Shown here: in pieces, positions 8,922 through 17,007 of the stretch
Numbering within the stretch: position 1 is the stretch's first letter
Layout of the letters: each line of letters starts with the position of its first letter
Source of the DNA: Williamsia soli
GTDB lineage: Bacteria > Actinomycetota > Actinomycetes > Mycobacteriales > Mycobacteriaceae
Direction: 5' to 3'
DNA: 64,000 nucleotides
NCBI RefSeq assembly: GCF_017377795.1
Contig: NZ_JAFRDR010000014.1
Span: 1 to 64,000 of the forward strand
Notes under the pieces: model-generated
Databases searched by the model: none
Told to the model about the DNA's origin: nothing
Seen by the model: the letters and a program-made list of their open reading frames with translations, nothing else
Program-made: the position numbers and the translations under genes

Positions 8922-9701
8922 TTAGTCCACCAGCGCCTTACTGGTGATAATACGTTTGGCCCGCGCCAAGGCTGCGGCATTGTTGGGTGCGTAAAGCATC
9001 CTGAGAGCGATTTCAATGAACTCGGCCATCTCTAGGACGGCGGCGGCGTCGATGGTTGCTCCGCCAGCGTGGGTTCCGTCGTTGCCGACCCACTTGACCG
9101 CCTCAAGGAGGTCGGAGGCGTTGGCGCGTGTTGCGGCGTCGGTTGTGCCGGATGCCGCTCCAGTGCGGAAGTCTTTGAGGCGCTTGTGCAACCCCAGGGG
9201 CGGCCCGCCCGAAGCGGCCTGTGCGGGTACGCCCTGCGCGTCCATAAGACGCTCAAGGCCAGTTCGAAGAGCCGTAATAGCCGATCTCGGATCTGACCAG
9301 ATGATTGCAGCGGCCCGGTCGAGTTCGGTCACAACCGGCTCGGGTACACCGCTCGGGGTCTCGACAAGCGACAAGGCCGGATGGAGCATCCGGACCTTCA
9401 GGAACTCGCCGAGCTCGGTGCGACCTGTCGGGCCTTCGTCCCATCCGACGGCGAAGTCACCTAGGACGGAGACAACCTCACCGCAGAGGAGGTTGACGCA
9501 CACGAGACGACCACTGAACACGCCGCGGATGTCGTCGGGTTCATAACCGAGTTCACTCCAGCGCGCCATCGTCGTGCTGAGGCGGTCGTAGTGGATGTCC
9601 CCTTTGAGTGCAGTCAGCGTCGCGTCGCACCTCGGGCACGGTAGCGCCGGCCACTTGTCGACGGGAAAGAACTTTCGCAACGCTGCAACCTGGCTTCTCA
9701 T
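8922..9701 (-). CDS. DUF4145-domain protein with zinc ribbon
   Basis: 259 residues. An N-terminal zinc ribbon is suggested by CPRC (Cys22, Cys25) and a second pair (Cys68, Cys73). The C-terminal part has the DUF4145 pattern, a helical domain with the signature WVGNDGTHAGG (about residues 205-215) resembling the HEPN-like GNxxxH motif. DUF4145 proteins often travel with restriction-modification and other defence genes, as here, where it is convergent with the methyltransferase/endonuclease pair. Molecular function is not established; an RNA- or DNA-linked accessory role is inference. Confidence 0.75.
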   Translation of the reverse strand: MRSQVAALRKFFPVDKWPALPCPRCDATLTALKGDIHYDRLSTTMARWSELGYEPDDIRGVFSGRLVCVNLLCGEVVSVLGDFAVGWDEGPTGRTELGEFLKVRMLHPALSLVETPSGVPEPVVTELDRAAAIIWSDPRSAITALRTGLERLMDAQGVPAQAASGGPPLGLHKRLKDFRTGAASGTTDAATRANASDLLEAVKWVGNDGTHAGGATIDAAAVLEMAEFIEIALRMLYAPNNAAALARAKRIITSKALVD

Positions 9702-9974
9702 CGCTTAACCGTTCCTTGCCGGTTCTGTCGGCCGACAAAGGTGACGAATATCCGTGGCACCGCTTCGACCGACCGTCCTATCCATCGGACGATTCTCATG
9801 CCGCAGATAGTACGCGGGCTTCAACGTCGACCCGGCACGCCCCACAGGACTGCGCACACGGCGGGAGGGATCGGCGCCGCGCGGCAGCTTCGAGATATGG
9901 CTAGACAGTTCTGGCCGGGAATGACTACCTGTACGACTGCGCCTCGTTGTTGCGCCCACCGGCTCCACGCGCCC

Positions 9975-11435
9975 TCACGGCAACGTTCCTTCTTGACAAA
10001 GCTCAGCAATGCTCAATGGTGGCGGCCATGGGTCTGGTTGGACATTGTCCGGTTTCGCTAGGCCTGGACCTTGTTCTGCGCTAGGTAGTGGCCAATCCCA
10101 ATCGAAGTGGACATTCTCCCAAACGGCCGGGTCGAGATAGGAGATGCGGCGACTCTGGAACTGTGCCTCGGTGAACGCAGTGGACTGGCCGTCGAACGTG
10201 ACCTGGTAGAACGACACCAACTGTCCGTGAAACTGGGCCTTAAAGAACGTCGTGGCCTGGCTGTGAAACTGGGCTCTTTTGAACGAAGTACGCTCGCCGC
10301 GAAACTGCGACTGATTGAACGACGTGCGCTCTCCGCGAAACTGCACTTGGTCAAACAAGGTGCGAGTGCAGCAGAACCTCGCCTGGTTAAACGATGCGCG
10401 GCCTCTGTGAAACTGGGCCTCTTTGAATGTTGTCTGCTCACCGCTGAACTGGGCATTGGTGAACGACGTGCTCTTGCTGCGGAACTCCGCCTGACTGAAC
10501 GAGGTGCGCTTACCGTGGAACGCAGTCTGGCTGAACGATGTTGTCCACCCATGAAACTGGGTCCTAAAGAACGTCGTGAGCTCGCTGTAAAAATGGGCAC
10601 GTCCGAATGAGGTTCTATCGCTATGGAACTCAGCCTGACTGAACGAGGTGTTCTTGCCGTGAAACTGTGCCCCGCCGAACGAAGTTGACTCGCCGTAGAA
10701 TTGGACTTGTTGGAAGTTTGCGGTCCCACGGAAGTGGGAGCCGGCGAACTTCGCATCGTACAAGCGGGCTCCAGAGAGGTCAAAGTCGAGGTGGCTCCAT
10801 TGTTCACCTGGTGCCTTGTCGGTGAGGTGGGCTGCGATGGTGCGGACGATGCTTTGCCGAACGTGGAGGTCCACTGGAGGTGTCTTCGCGGCCAAGCCTG
10901 CGGTGAAGTCGTAGATTCGCGTTTGTTTGCTGCCGTCTTTGATGGGAGGAAGCCGGAGGTAGGCACAAAGAACGTTGATGCAGGCTTGGGCTTGGCCGGT
11001 GCTGCGCTGGGCGAGGTGATTGCGTGTTTTTGTGCGACCCTTTGTGTTCCACGTGACCGTAGGTTTGGTGAGGTACCAGGTCCAGGGGATTGGACGGGGT
11101 TTCAGCCAGTCGTCAACGAGGGCTTCCATGGCGTAAACGCCGGCGATACGGACTGCTGCTGATTTATCGGCGAGCTGGGTGCCGATCGCGGTGAATCGGT
11201 CTTGCCGGTTACTTGTGCGCCAGTGTTTTTCGGTTTGCCGCCGATTCCAGTAGGCGACGAGGAACGCTAGGACACCTGCGGCGACGACGCAGAGGCCGCC
11301 GATGACTGTGGCGACCGGTTGGGTGAGAAATGCCCCTGGCTCGGCCCTTGGTGACGGCGCGGGCGCAGCTGACGGCGTGCCGACGTGCAGGGCTGCAAGT
11401 GCGCGCATTAGCGCGTCGATGTGCAAGGCGATCAC
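9975..11435 (-). CDS. membrane-anchored pentapeptide-type repeat protein with 12-residue units
   Basis: 486 residues. One membrane segment (about 42-64, VATVIGGLCVVAAGVLAFLV) is followed by a basic patch and a helical linker. From about residue 225 come classical pentapeptide-like units (LSGARLYDAKFAGSHF). These pass into about 15 consecutive units of exactly 12 residues with the pattern TSFxxAxFxGxx, for example TSFSQAEFHSDR. The phenylalanines would stack inside a right-handed quadrilateral beta-helix. Such repeats are frequent in actinobacterial hypothetical proteins; the function is unknown. The start codon lies within the end of the upstream HTH gene (4-base overlap), so the pair is one operon. 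Confidence 0.82.
   Translation of the reverse strand: MIALHIDALMRALAALHVGTPSAAPAPSPRAEPGAFLTQPVATVIGGLCVVAAGVLAFLVAYWNRRQTEKHWRTSNRQDRFTAIGTQLADKSAAVRIAGVYAMEALVDDWLKPRPIPWTWYLTKPTVTWNTKGRTKTRNHLAQRSTGQAQACINVLCAYLRLPPIKDGSKQTRIYDFTAGLAAKTPPVDLHVRQSIVRTIAAHLTDKAPGEQWSHLDFDLSGARLYDAKFAGSHFRGTANFQQVQFYGESTSFGGAQFHGKNTSFSQAEFHSDRTSFGRAHFYSELTTFFRTQFHGWTTSFSQTAFHGKRTSFSQAEFRSKSTSFTNAQFSGEQTTFKEAQFHRGRASFNQARFCCTRTLFDQVQFRGERTSFNQSQFRGERTSFKRAQFHSQATTFFKAQFHGQLVSFYQVTFDGQSTAFTEAQFQSRRISYLDPAVWENVHFDWDWPLPSAEQGPGLAKPDNVQPDPWPPPLSIAELCQEGTLP
10120..10720. repeat. 36-bp coding tandem repeat array
   Basis: About 15 degenerate 36-bp units encode the 12-residue repeats of the overlapping minus-strand gene. 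They are recognisable by recurring gaac-gaggtgcgct and gtgaaactgggc words on the plus strand. Periodicity is regular and without spacers, so this is protein-coding repeat expansion and not a CRISPR array. It is a likely site of copy-number variation between strains. Confidence 0.8.
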
Positions 11436-11692
11436 ACCGGTTCGCCATCTGCATCGTCATCGAGGTATCCGGCGTCGTGCAAGGCGGCATCGAGAACCGT
11501 CCGATAAGGGCGGGCGGTCACTGTCGCGATGCCATCGAGGGTCGCGCGGGTTGGTAGCCCGCGAACCCCTTTGGTCCGCCACAGGTGCAAGTTCTGGCGA
11601 GTCACGCCGATACGGCGTGCCAATTCTGCGTCGCGGACACCGTACGCATCCTGGTGGGCATCGAGGATGGAAAGCAGACGGGCCGTTGTCAC
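11432..11692 (-). CDS. small HTH DNA-binding protein
   Basis: 86 residues from GTG 11692. The frame is open further up to a TTG at 11749, but that codon lies inside the palindromic operator-like DNA, so I prefer the GTG. A helix-turn-helix is evident as AELARRIGVTRQNLHLWRTKG (about residues 22-42), of the Cro/Xre or MerR-like fold. The rest is short and helical. The gene overlaps the pentapeptide-repeat gene by four bases and is preceded by two palindromes (11745-11774). It is probably the autoregulator of this two-gene operon. Confidence 0.72.
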   Translation of the reverse strand: MTTARLLSILDAHQDAYGVRDAELARRIGVTRQNLHLWRTKGVRGLPTRATLDGIATVTARPYRTVLDAALHDAGYLDDDADGEPV

Positions 11693-11744
11693 GCTGCAAG
11701 CGTGACCACATCGATCAGAGTTGTCAAGCAGTAGTTGGCATGAA

Positions 11745-11774
11745 GTCAAGTGTTACTTGACATAATATATGTCA
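11745..11774. promoter_or_regulatory. two overlapping palindromes, candidate operator/promoter
   Basis: GTCAAGTGTTACTTGAC (11745-11761) is a perfect 7-3-7 inverted repeat. It overlaps TGACATAATATATGTCA (11758-11774), a perfect 6-5-6 inverted repeat in an AT-rich island. Both lie upstream of the HTH gene and could cover its promoter; the AT-rich centre could supply a -10 element on either strand. Autoregulation by the HTH protein is inferred. Confidence 0.6.
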
Positions 11775-12206
11775 TCGGCGTAAGAGAAGGACGTGAAATC
11801 CGCTGTGTGACATTCGCTATCGCTAGCTGCCGTCTGCCCGGTTTGCACTCGAACTACCAGAATCGTCGATGCGGTATCGCCGGATCGGACGTTTGTCGGA
11901 CCTCAAACGAAACGCACCCAGGCTCGGCGCGAGTAAGCGTCACATACTTGCGGACGATTGCTAACTCTTCAGAGCTCTTACACACCAGTTGTCCGATGAG
12001 GACGCACGCTTGGCACCATCCAGTCCTCTCATGCGGGAGACTCTCCCACGAATGAACTGTACCCACCCCCAGCTCGCAGAGGTCGATTCGCCAGGGGCAG
12101 CCAACTCGTCTCCAATCAACACGTCTCAGTACCAGTTCAGACTGCCACCAGTCGTCGAACCAGATTGCGCGAGGGATTCTGCTCGCGAGCTCGACTCAGC
12201 CAGAAA
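11775..12206. other. intergenic stretch without recognisable gene
   Basis: No supported gene. Short frames on both strands have no domain, ribosome-binding site or coding-like composition. It separates the HTH/repeat-protein operon from the 3' end of the NUDIX gene. It may contain transcription terminators, but I see no strong hairpin followed by a T-run. Confidence 0.45.
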
Positions 12207-12911
12207 TCATCGCCCACTGTTGTTACGAAACTTGAGTTCATAGGTCGTCACCGCGATAACAAGTTGGGCGTTCGAAACCCGACCCGTCAGTGCAGCATCA
12301 AGCAAAACATCGAACGGAATAGGAAGAACCTCCATGTCGGCCTCTTCGTCTGCCGGCTCAAAACTCGCTAGGGGCGCCGGGGTTAGGTCGTTCGCGAGGT
12401 AAATCCTGACAACCTCGCTACTCATGCCCGGCGAGGAGCACGTAGTAGACAATGGCTCCCATCGCTGGGCCACCAGCCCCGCCTCTTCTTGCAGCTCACG
12501 CTGGGCGACGTGCATCGGGTCTTCTCCAGGGCTGTCACATAAGCCTGCTGGCAGTTCAATGAAGCGACGCTGATGTGCGTGGCGATATTGGCGTATACAT
12601 ACAACGCAGTCGTTGTCGTCTATCGCCAGAATGACGACTGACCCGGGGTGTTCCAGTACCCGACGGCGAAAGACAGTCGAATTGCCATCGGCGCTTGTGC
12701 GCTGAAGAACATCTTGTCTCAAGGCCACTACCCAATCGTCACGGTGCAGATCCGTGCTTTCCACGACGGACCAGGTCGGTGGTTCCTCCCTCGGTAAGTC
12801 CTCAACGAAATTCTGGCTGTCCAACGATGACACCGCGGCATCATCTGCAGGGATTTCAGGTTGCAACAGGCTACCTCGCTTAACAATCTGCGCGAAATGC
12901 ACGCGATTCAC
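12207..12911 (-). CDS. NUDIX hydrolase, ADP-ribose pyrophosphatase-like
   Basis: 234 residues. The NUDIX box is visible as GLCDSPGEDPMHVAQREL followed by QEEAGLV, with one extra residue between the first Gly and Glu, as in mycobacterial ADP-ribose pyrophosphatases. The PAG before the box and ELPAGL context also fit that branch. Predicted activity is hydrolysis of a nucleoside diphosphate linked to another moiety. About 50 N-terminal residues before WSVVES are extra compared with the family and have no recognised domain. It lies about 150 bases downstream of the low-GC operon on the same strand and may be its last member. Confidence 0.82.
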   Translation of the reverse strand: MNRVHFAQIVKRGSLLQPEIPADDAAVSSLDSQNFVEDLPREEPPTWSVVESTDLHRDDWVVALRQDVLQRTSADGNSTVFRRRVLEHPGSVVILAIDDNDCVVCIRQYRHAHQRRFIELPAGLCDSPGEDPMHVAQRELQEEAGLVAQRWEPLSTTCSSPGMSSEVVRIYLANDLTPAPLASFEPADEEADMEVLPIPFDVLLDAALTGRVSNAQLVIAVTTYELKFRNNSGR

Positions 12912-13063
12912 ATTCGGGAATACGGTCGAGGGACACCCATGTCAGACTTAATCTAACCCGTTCACTCGGGCTGTCCCGTCGATATGTCGTTATCCGATGG
13001 TTCGCCCTAATCACCCTAGATCGGGATTGTCACAAACGACTACATGACCAAAGGTGCGACACC

Positions 13064-13741
13064 TCAGCCTTTAGAATAAATCTGAATAACAGCTCGCGAT
13101 CGCCTACGCTGACATCGACCATCGTCGAAATCCCAGCTCGTCACCGCCTTGAGCTGAGCGGCCTTCGCCAGAACCCGCATCTCAGAGTCCGAAAGTATGT
13201 GCATCGTGAATCCCTCTAGAGATACCCCTCCGGCGTGATTGGAACCGCCGCCGCGTACATCACCGAACTCATTCACACGCCCGGCAACGAAATGCAGAAT
13301 CTGCCTCGGGAGACGGTAATTTCGCCGCACATGTCGCGTTAAGCAAAGCAGCCCGCCCGGCCGGAGAATCCGCGCCGCCTCACTGATCGCCGCAAAGCGC
13401 GATTGAACACCAAGCACCGACTCGATCATATGGTATCCTAGAAGTACTGAATCGAAGCTGTTGTCGAAGAATGGTAAGTGAGTTGCATCCGCATTTACAA
13501 GCGGGGCTTCGGGGTGGAGTCTACGATACAGCGCTAACTGCGCAAGCGCGTAATCGATACCGACAATCTGGTCAACGTTGGTAAACGCGTCATGGAGCCT
13601 TCCAGACCCACAACCGACGTCCAATACTAGGCCGCCGCGGTTGTTTATATATTCCATCAATCGATGCTCACCATGTGCGAGTTGTTCTCGCAAGAATCCA
13701 GCGGCAGTGACATGTGAATCGTAAAAGCTGTGATTGGTCAT
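13064..13741 (-). CDS. class I SAM-dependent methyltransferase
   Basis: 225 residues from ATG 13741 (an upstream in-frame start at 13774 would run into the preceding gene). Motif I is VLDVGCGSGRLHDAF and motif II reads IVGIDYALAQL; the post-I DATHLPFFDNSFDSVL is typical of Methyltransf_11 small-molecule enzymes. Only one base separates the start from the stop of the oxidoreductase gene. The substrate is unknown. Base composition is clearly lower in GC than flanking genes, as in the rest of this operon. Confidence 0.85.
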   Translation of the reverse strand: MTNHSFYDSHVTAAGFLREQLAHGEHRLMEYINNRGGLVLDVGCGSGRLHDAFTNVDQIVGIDYALAQLALYRRLHPEAPLVNADATHLPFFDNSFDSVLLGYHMIESVLGVQSRFAAISEAARILRPGGLLCLTRHVRRNYRLPRQILHFVAGRVNEFGDVRGGGSNHAGGVSLEGFTMHILSDSEMRVLAKAAQLKAVTSWDFDDGRCQRRRSRAVIQIYSKG

Positions 13742-13742
13742 G

Positions 13743-14735
13743 TTAGTCCCGTCTTCCGCGCGAATACATTTCAAATACGAGACGGTGTAGGGAATCGGTA
13801 TCCGGCAACTCGATTCTATACCGAGACTGCGTGCCGTTTAAAAGAGATGTAACTACGTCGTCAACCGCCTCGCGATAGCCTGGCCCGTATACATCGCCTG
13901 CGCGCACTAACTGTGCGATTTGCGTTTCAACCGGTGCCCCATGCCGGATTAGACCCCAAGAGACTACTTCGCTCCCAACCAGCACTACAAGATCTTGGCC
14001 CAGCGCGATTCGTATAATTTGACTCTCATTAGTTGCTGACGCAGTGGTCGCTGCAAGAACGACCGGTGTACCGCCGTTGAGGGTGAGCAGTGCTGTTACC
14101 ACGGTCTCCACTTCCATTTCTGACACGGTCAACATAGAACATGACCTCAGCTGGAAGTCGCTTGCGGTTACAAACTGCGCCAGATCTAGCGCGTGAATAG
14201 CCTGGTTCATCAATACACCACCCCCTGACCGCGCCAAATTCCCCTTCCACGTCTCGTAATAGGCGGTGCTGCGCGCGAGTACTTGCTGCACACTTACCGC
14301 GGTGATTTCAGCACGCCGACTCGCAAGATAATCTCGGCACTCGAGCATTGCTGGGCTGCATCGTTGCACAAGCGAACAGAAGACTCGACCACCATTAGAG
14401 TTGGCAGCTGCTTCCATTAGCGCAAACCACTGGTCGGGGGTAGTGACTAGCGGCTTGTCGCAAAGCACAGAAGAGCCGTATGCCAGAGCGTGTACAAGCT
14501 GTCCAGCGTGGCAATCATGCGGCGTCGCAATAACCACCAGATCGGGGTTGTACGCCGTCCAGTCGTCAGTTGGTCCCAGAGCCACCACCCCAAGAGGATC
14601 TGCTATACGCGCAGCCGACAGACGACTCCCGGCAGCTACGGCACTAAGCTCCACAAGCGGGTGCGAGACAAGTGCGTCCACAAAAAGACTTCCGCTCTTA
14701 CCAACGCCCAGGACCACAGTTCGCAATTGACTCAT
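13743..14735 (-). CDS. Gfo/Idh/MocA-family NAD(P)-dependent oxidoreductase
   Basis: 330 residues. The N-terminal Rossmann fold has GVGKSG (residues 10-15) and the family hallmark CDKPL (Asp93-Lys94-Pro95), where Lys is catalytic. GGGVLMNQAIHALDL (about 171-185) is the conserved GGG...D/H active-site segment of sugar or inositol dehydrogenases. It would oxidise or reduce a hydroxyl/keto group on a sugar-like or cyclitol-like intermediate. It overlaps the upstream methyltransferase by four bases (ATGA), so expression is coupled. Confidence 0.87.
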   Translation of the reverse strand: MSQLRTVVLGVGKSGSLFVDALVSHPLVELSAVAAGSRLSAARIADPLGVVALGPTDDWTAYNPDLVVIATPHDCHAGQLVHALAYGSSVLCDKPLVTTPDQWFALMEAAANSNGGRVFCSLVQRCSPAMLECRDYLASRRAEITAVSVQQVLARSTAYYETWKGNLARSGGGVLMNQAIHALDLAQFVTASDFQLRSCSMLTVSEMEVETVVTALLTLNGGTPVVLAATTASATNESQIIRIALGQDLVVLVGSEVVSWGLIRHGAPVETQIAQLVRAGDVYGPGYREAVDDVVTSLLNGTQSRYRIELPDTDSLHRLVFEMYSRGRRD

Positions 14736-15691
14736 GCAGCGCGGGCCTTAAATGCCAGTCCGATCGGATGAGCCGTGCCATGCGTCTGGATCAAGAATTG
14801 CGCCGCTGTGAAGCCTGCGCTGTCGAACATCCGTTCCAAGTCGGACTGTTCGAGCGCCCACAGGTGCTCGGGATGATGGCCCATATCTTCGTGTCCCCAC
14901 GGCCCGTGCGCGTGCGGAACTGAGCCCACCAGTATGCCTCCAGATATGAGCACGCGCCGGGCTTCTACTAATATCTCCAAGGGGTTCAACGCATGCTCAA
15001 GTAGCTCAGCGCAAATTACCGCGCCAAACATCTCAGCTGGGTACGGCGTATCTTCGGCCCAGCAGCGTATTGCGTTCACACCCCGCCCCCGCGCTTCTTC
15101 AACCAATGCGTAACTCAGGTCGACCCCGTGCACCTCGCAATTTTTGGTGAGAAGCGCGGCTCCGAAAGCCCCGCTGTTACAGCCGAGATCAAGGGTGCGC
15201 GCACCATCTGGTACCCAGGACGTCAGCAGTTCAAGCCGATCTAGATCTGGACTGTCTTGGTCGAAGTGACCTTGCGCATGCATGTCTGTGTAATCGGCGT
15301 ACAAGCGTTCGATGTCGTGTCTCGACTCTGGAGTCCCGATGTTGCCCCTAGGTATCTCGACATCGGAAGGCAATACCACGCCTTGCAAGCCCAGCTCACC
15401 TAGAATAGCTATTTCAGAAACTCCGGCTCGGACACCACACTCGATAGCGATACGTTCCAGTTCTTTAGTATTTATTCGCCAGAATCCACGGTCGTCGACG
15501 GCCTCGCAAAGAATGACCTCGCCGCCGCGGCTTAAGATAAACTTAATAAACCGGTGCCGCGTCAGGACGTCCTTCTTCTTGTAGAAGACACCGACGGGGA
15601 TTTTCTGGATTTCCTGCCTGGTTAGATAACGGTGGTCTTCCGTAAGGTTGGGCGCCTGATTCAGGAAATCCGAATGACTCCATGAGCTCAT
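14732..15691 (-). CDS. two-domain SAM-dependent methyltransferase
   Basis: 319 residues. The C-terminal domain is a class I methyltransferase: TLDLGCNSGAFGAAL (about 166-180), VHGVDLSYALVEEA (motif II) and AELLEHALNPLEILVEARRVL (motif IV/V region). The N-terminal 130 residues (YLTRQEIQKIPVGVFYKKKD onward) are a separate basic domain that I do not recognise. It overlaps the aminotransferase gene by four bases. Substrate and fold of the N-domain are open questions, and the fusion is one reason this operon looks novel. Confidence 0.8.
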   Translation of the reverse strand: MSSWSHSDFLNQAPNLTEDHRYLTRQEIQKIPVGVFYKKKDVLTRHRFIKFILSRGGEVILCEAVDDRGFWRINTKELERIAIECGVRAGVSEIAILGELGLQGVVLPSDVEIPRGNIGTPESRHDIERLYADYTDMHAQGHFDQDSPDLDRLELLTSWVPDGARTLDLGCNSGAFGAALLTKNCEVHGVDLSYALVEEARGRGVNAIRCWAEDTPYPAEMFGAVICAELLEHALNPLEILVEARRVLISGGILVGSVPHAHGPWGHEDMGHHPEHLWALEQSDLERMFDSAGFTAAQFLIQTHGTAHPIGLAFKARAA

Positions 15692-17007
15692 ACTGGCACC
15701 TTGGCCGTTGCTTCAGTGAGCCGGCTTATCAACTCGGATGTCTCGTCGGCAGTTATATTTAGCGGGGGTTTGATCTTTACAATCGACGGGTCGTAACCTC
15801 CTAACCCAACGACCAGCCCGGCGTCAATGCAACGCATCCGCACCGTTGCAGCCAGGGACGCTCGTTGTTGCCAGGTTTCCGCGCAAACGCGTAACCCCAC
15901 GTGAAGCCCCACCTGCCTTATTTCGCTAAAAACCGTCGCCTGCGCGCACATCTGAGCAGAAGCATTCCTCAATTGGACCCCCCGATGTTTCACGTTGTTT
16001 AGCACATCGTCTCGGTCGATTATCTCCAGCTGTTTTATGCCGACACTATGGGCGAGCGCTGAAGATCCAAACGTGTGCAAGTCGTAGGTACCACCTCCTG
16101 GAAAGCCGTCGATGTCGGACCTCAGCAACACAGCTCCGGCAGCGAACCCGCCACAGAGTCCCTTTCCTAGCACGATGAAGTGCGGGCGTAGGAGCTCCGG
16201 CTGGGTGTAGTGGCGTCCAGTTCGCAGGTAGGTCTGAATCTCGTCAAATACGACTGTGAATCCCTCTTTGTCGGCACGACGTATCAGTGCGTTTAACCAC
16301 CAGACTGGGACTTCTCGCTGTCCACCCGAACCCTGCAGCGGCTCTACAACCACGGCGACCAACTTGTCTGCCACAGCATCAAGCTCGAGATTCATGACGG
16401 CGATAGCGCGTTCCCTCGCAACATCGTCGATGTCGGGATTGGAGTCAGGAAAACTGAGTGTCACTGAAGACACACCCATGTGGGCAAAGGCGGATAGACT
16501 CCGCCGGTTGCCGGGGACGTCGTCCGTAGCTGGCCAAGAAAGCTGCGCGGTTCCGAGCGTCGTGCCATGAAACCCGCCCTGCACTCGTCCAACCAGACTC
16601 CGGCCGGGACGGTTCAAAGTTGCAAGCTTAAGTGCAGTCTCGATCGCTAGTCCCGATGTGGCGGTGAACGCCACCTTCGCGTAGATATCGCGATGCTCAT
16701 TGCGAGGCACTGCATGAAGTAGCTTCTCCGCGAACTCCTCTCGACTGTCCGTTGCAAAACCTTGATGTACATGCCAAAAGCTGCGCATGACTTCGGCCGC
16801 ATGTTGCTGGATCTCATCGTGGGCGTGCCCGAGATATAGGGCCCAACTCTGAGATGTACAGTCTAGAAACTTTCGCCCTTTGCGATCCCACAGCCATACA
16901 CCTTTACCGCGCGCGAAATCTACCGTCGGCGTCCCTCCGCCCACCGTGACAGCGCTGCTGGGGGTGGGCCGCGGCGAGGACGGCTGGACGTTCTCCATGC
17001 TACTCAT
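15688..17007 (-). CDS. class III PLP-dependent aminotransferase
   Basis: 439 residues. The PLP Schiff-base lysine is in VLGKGLCGG (Lys282), and the pyridine-nitrogen aspartate is in VVFDEIQTYLRTGR (Asp255). The usual SGxEAxExAxKLAR segment reads TSGLAIETALKLA, with a changed substrate-proximal position. The family transaminates omega-amino groups and keto-sugars or aldehydes (ornithine, GABA, glutamate semialdehyde relatives). It overlaps the genes on both sides by four bases. In context it probably places an amino group on an oxidised intermediate made or used by the Gfo/Idh enzyme. Confidence 0.87.
   Translation of the reverse strand: MSSMENVQPSSPRPTPSSAVTVGGGTPTVDFARGKGVWLWDRKGRKFLDCTSQSWALYLGHAHDEIQQHAAEVMRSFWHVHQGFATDSREEFAEKLLHAVPRNEHRDIYAKVAFTATSGLAIETALKLATLNRPGRSLVGRVQGGFHGTTLGTAQLSWPATDDVPGNRRSLSAFAHMGVSSVTLSFPDSNPDIDDVARERAIAVMNLELDAVADKLVAVVVEPLQGSGGQREVPVWWLNALIRRADKEGFTVVFDEIQTYLRTGRHYTQPELLRPHFIVLGKGLCGGFAAGAVLLRSDIDGFPGGGTYDLHTFGSSALAHSVGIKQLEIIDRDDVLNNVKHRGVQLRNASAQMCAQATVFSEIRQVGLHVGLRVCAETWQQRASLAATVRMRCIDAGLVVGLGGYDPSIVKIKPPLNITADETSELISRLTEATAKVPV

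Noticed and set aside
10120-10720. 36-bp periodic repeats resembling a CRISPR array
   Set aside because: Units are degenerate, directly abutting and without spacers, and they encode a 12-residue protein repeat in an open minus-strand frame.
10058-10966. Long 302-codon minus-strand frame
   Set aside because: It is a Ser/Arg-rich shadow of the pentapeptide-repeat gene in another frame, caused by the 36-bp coding repeats.
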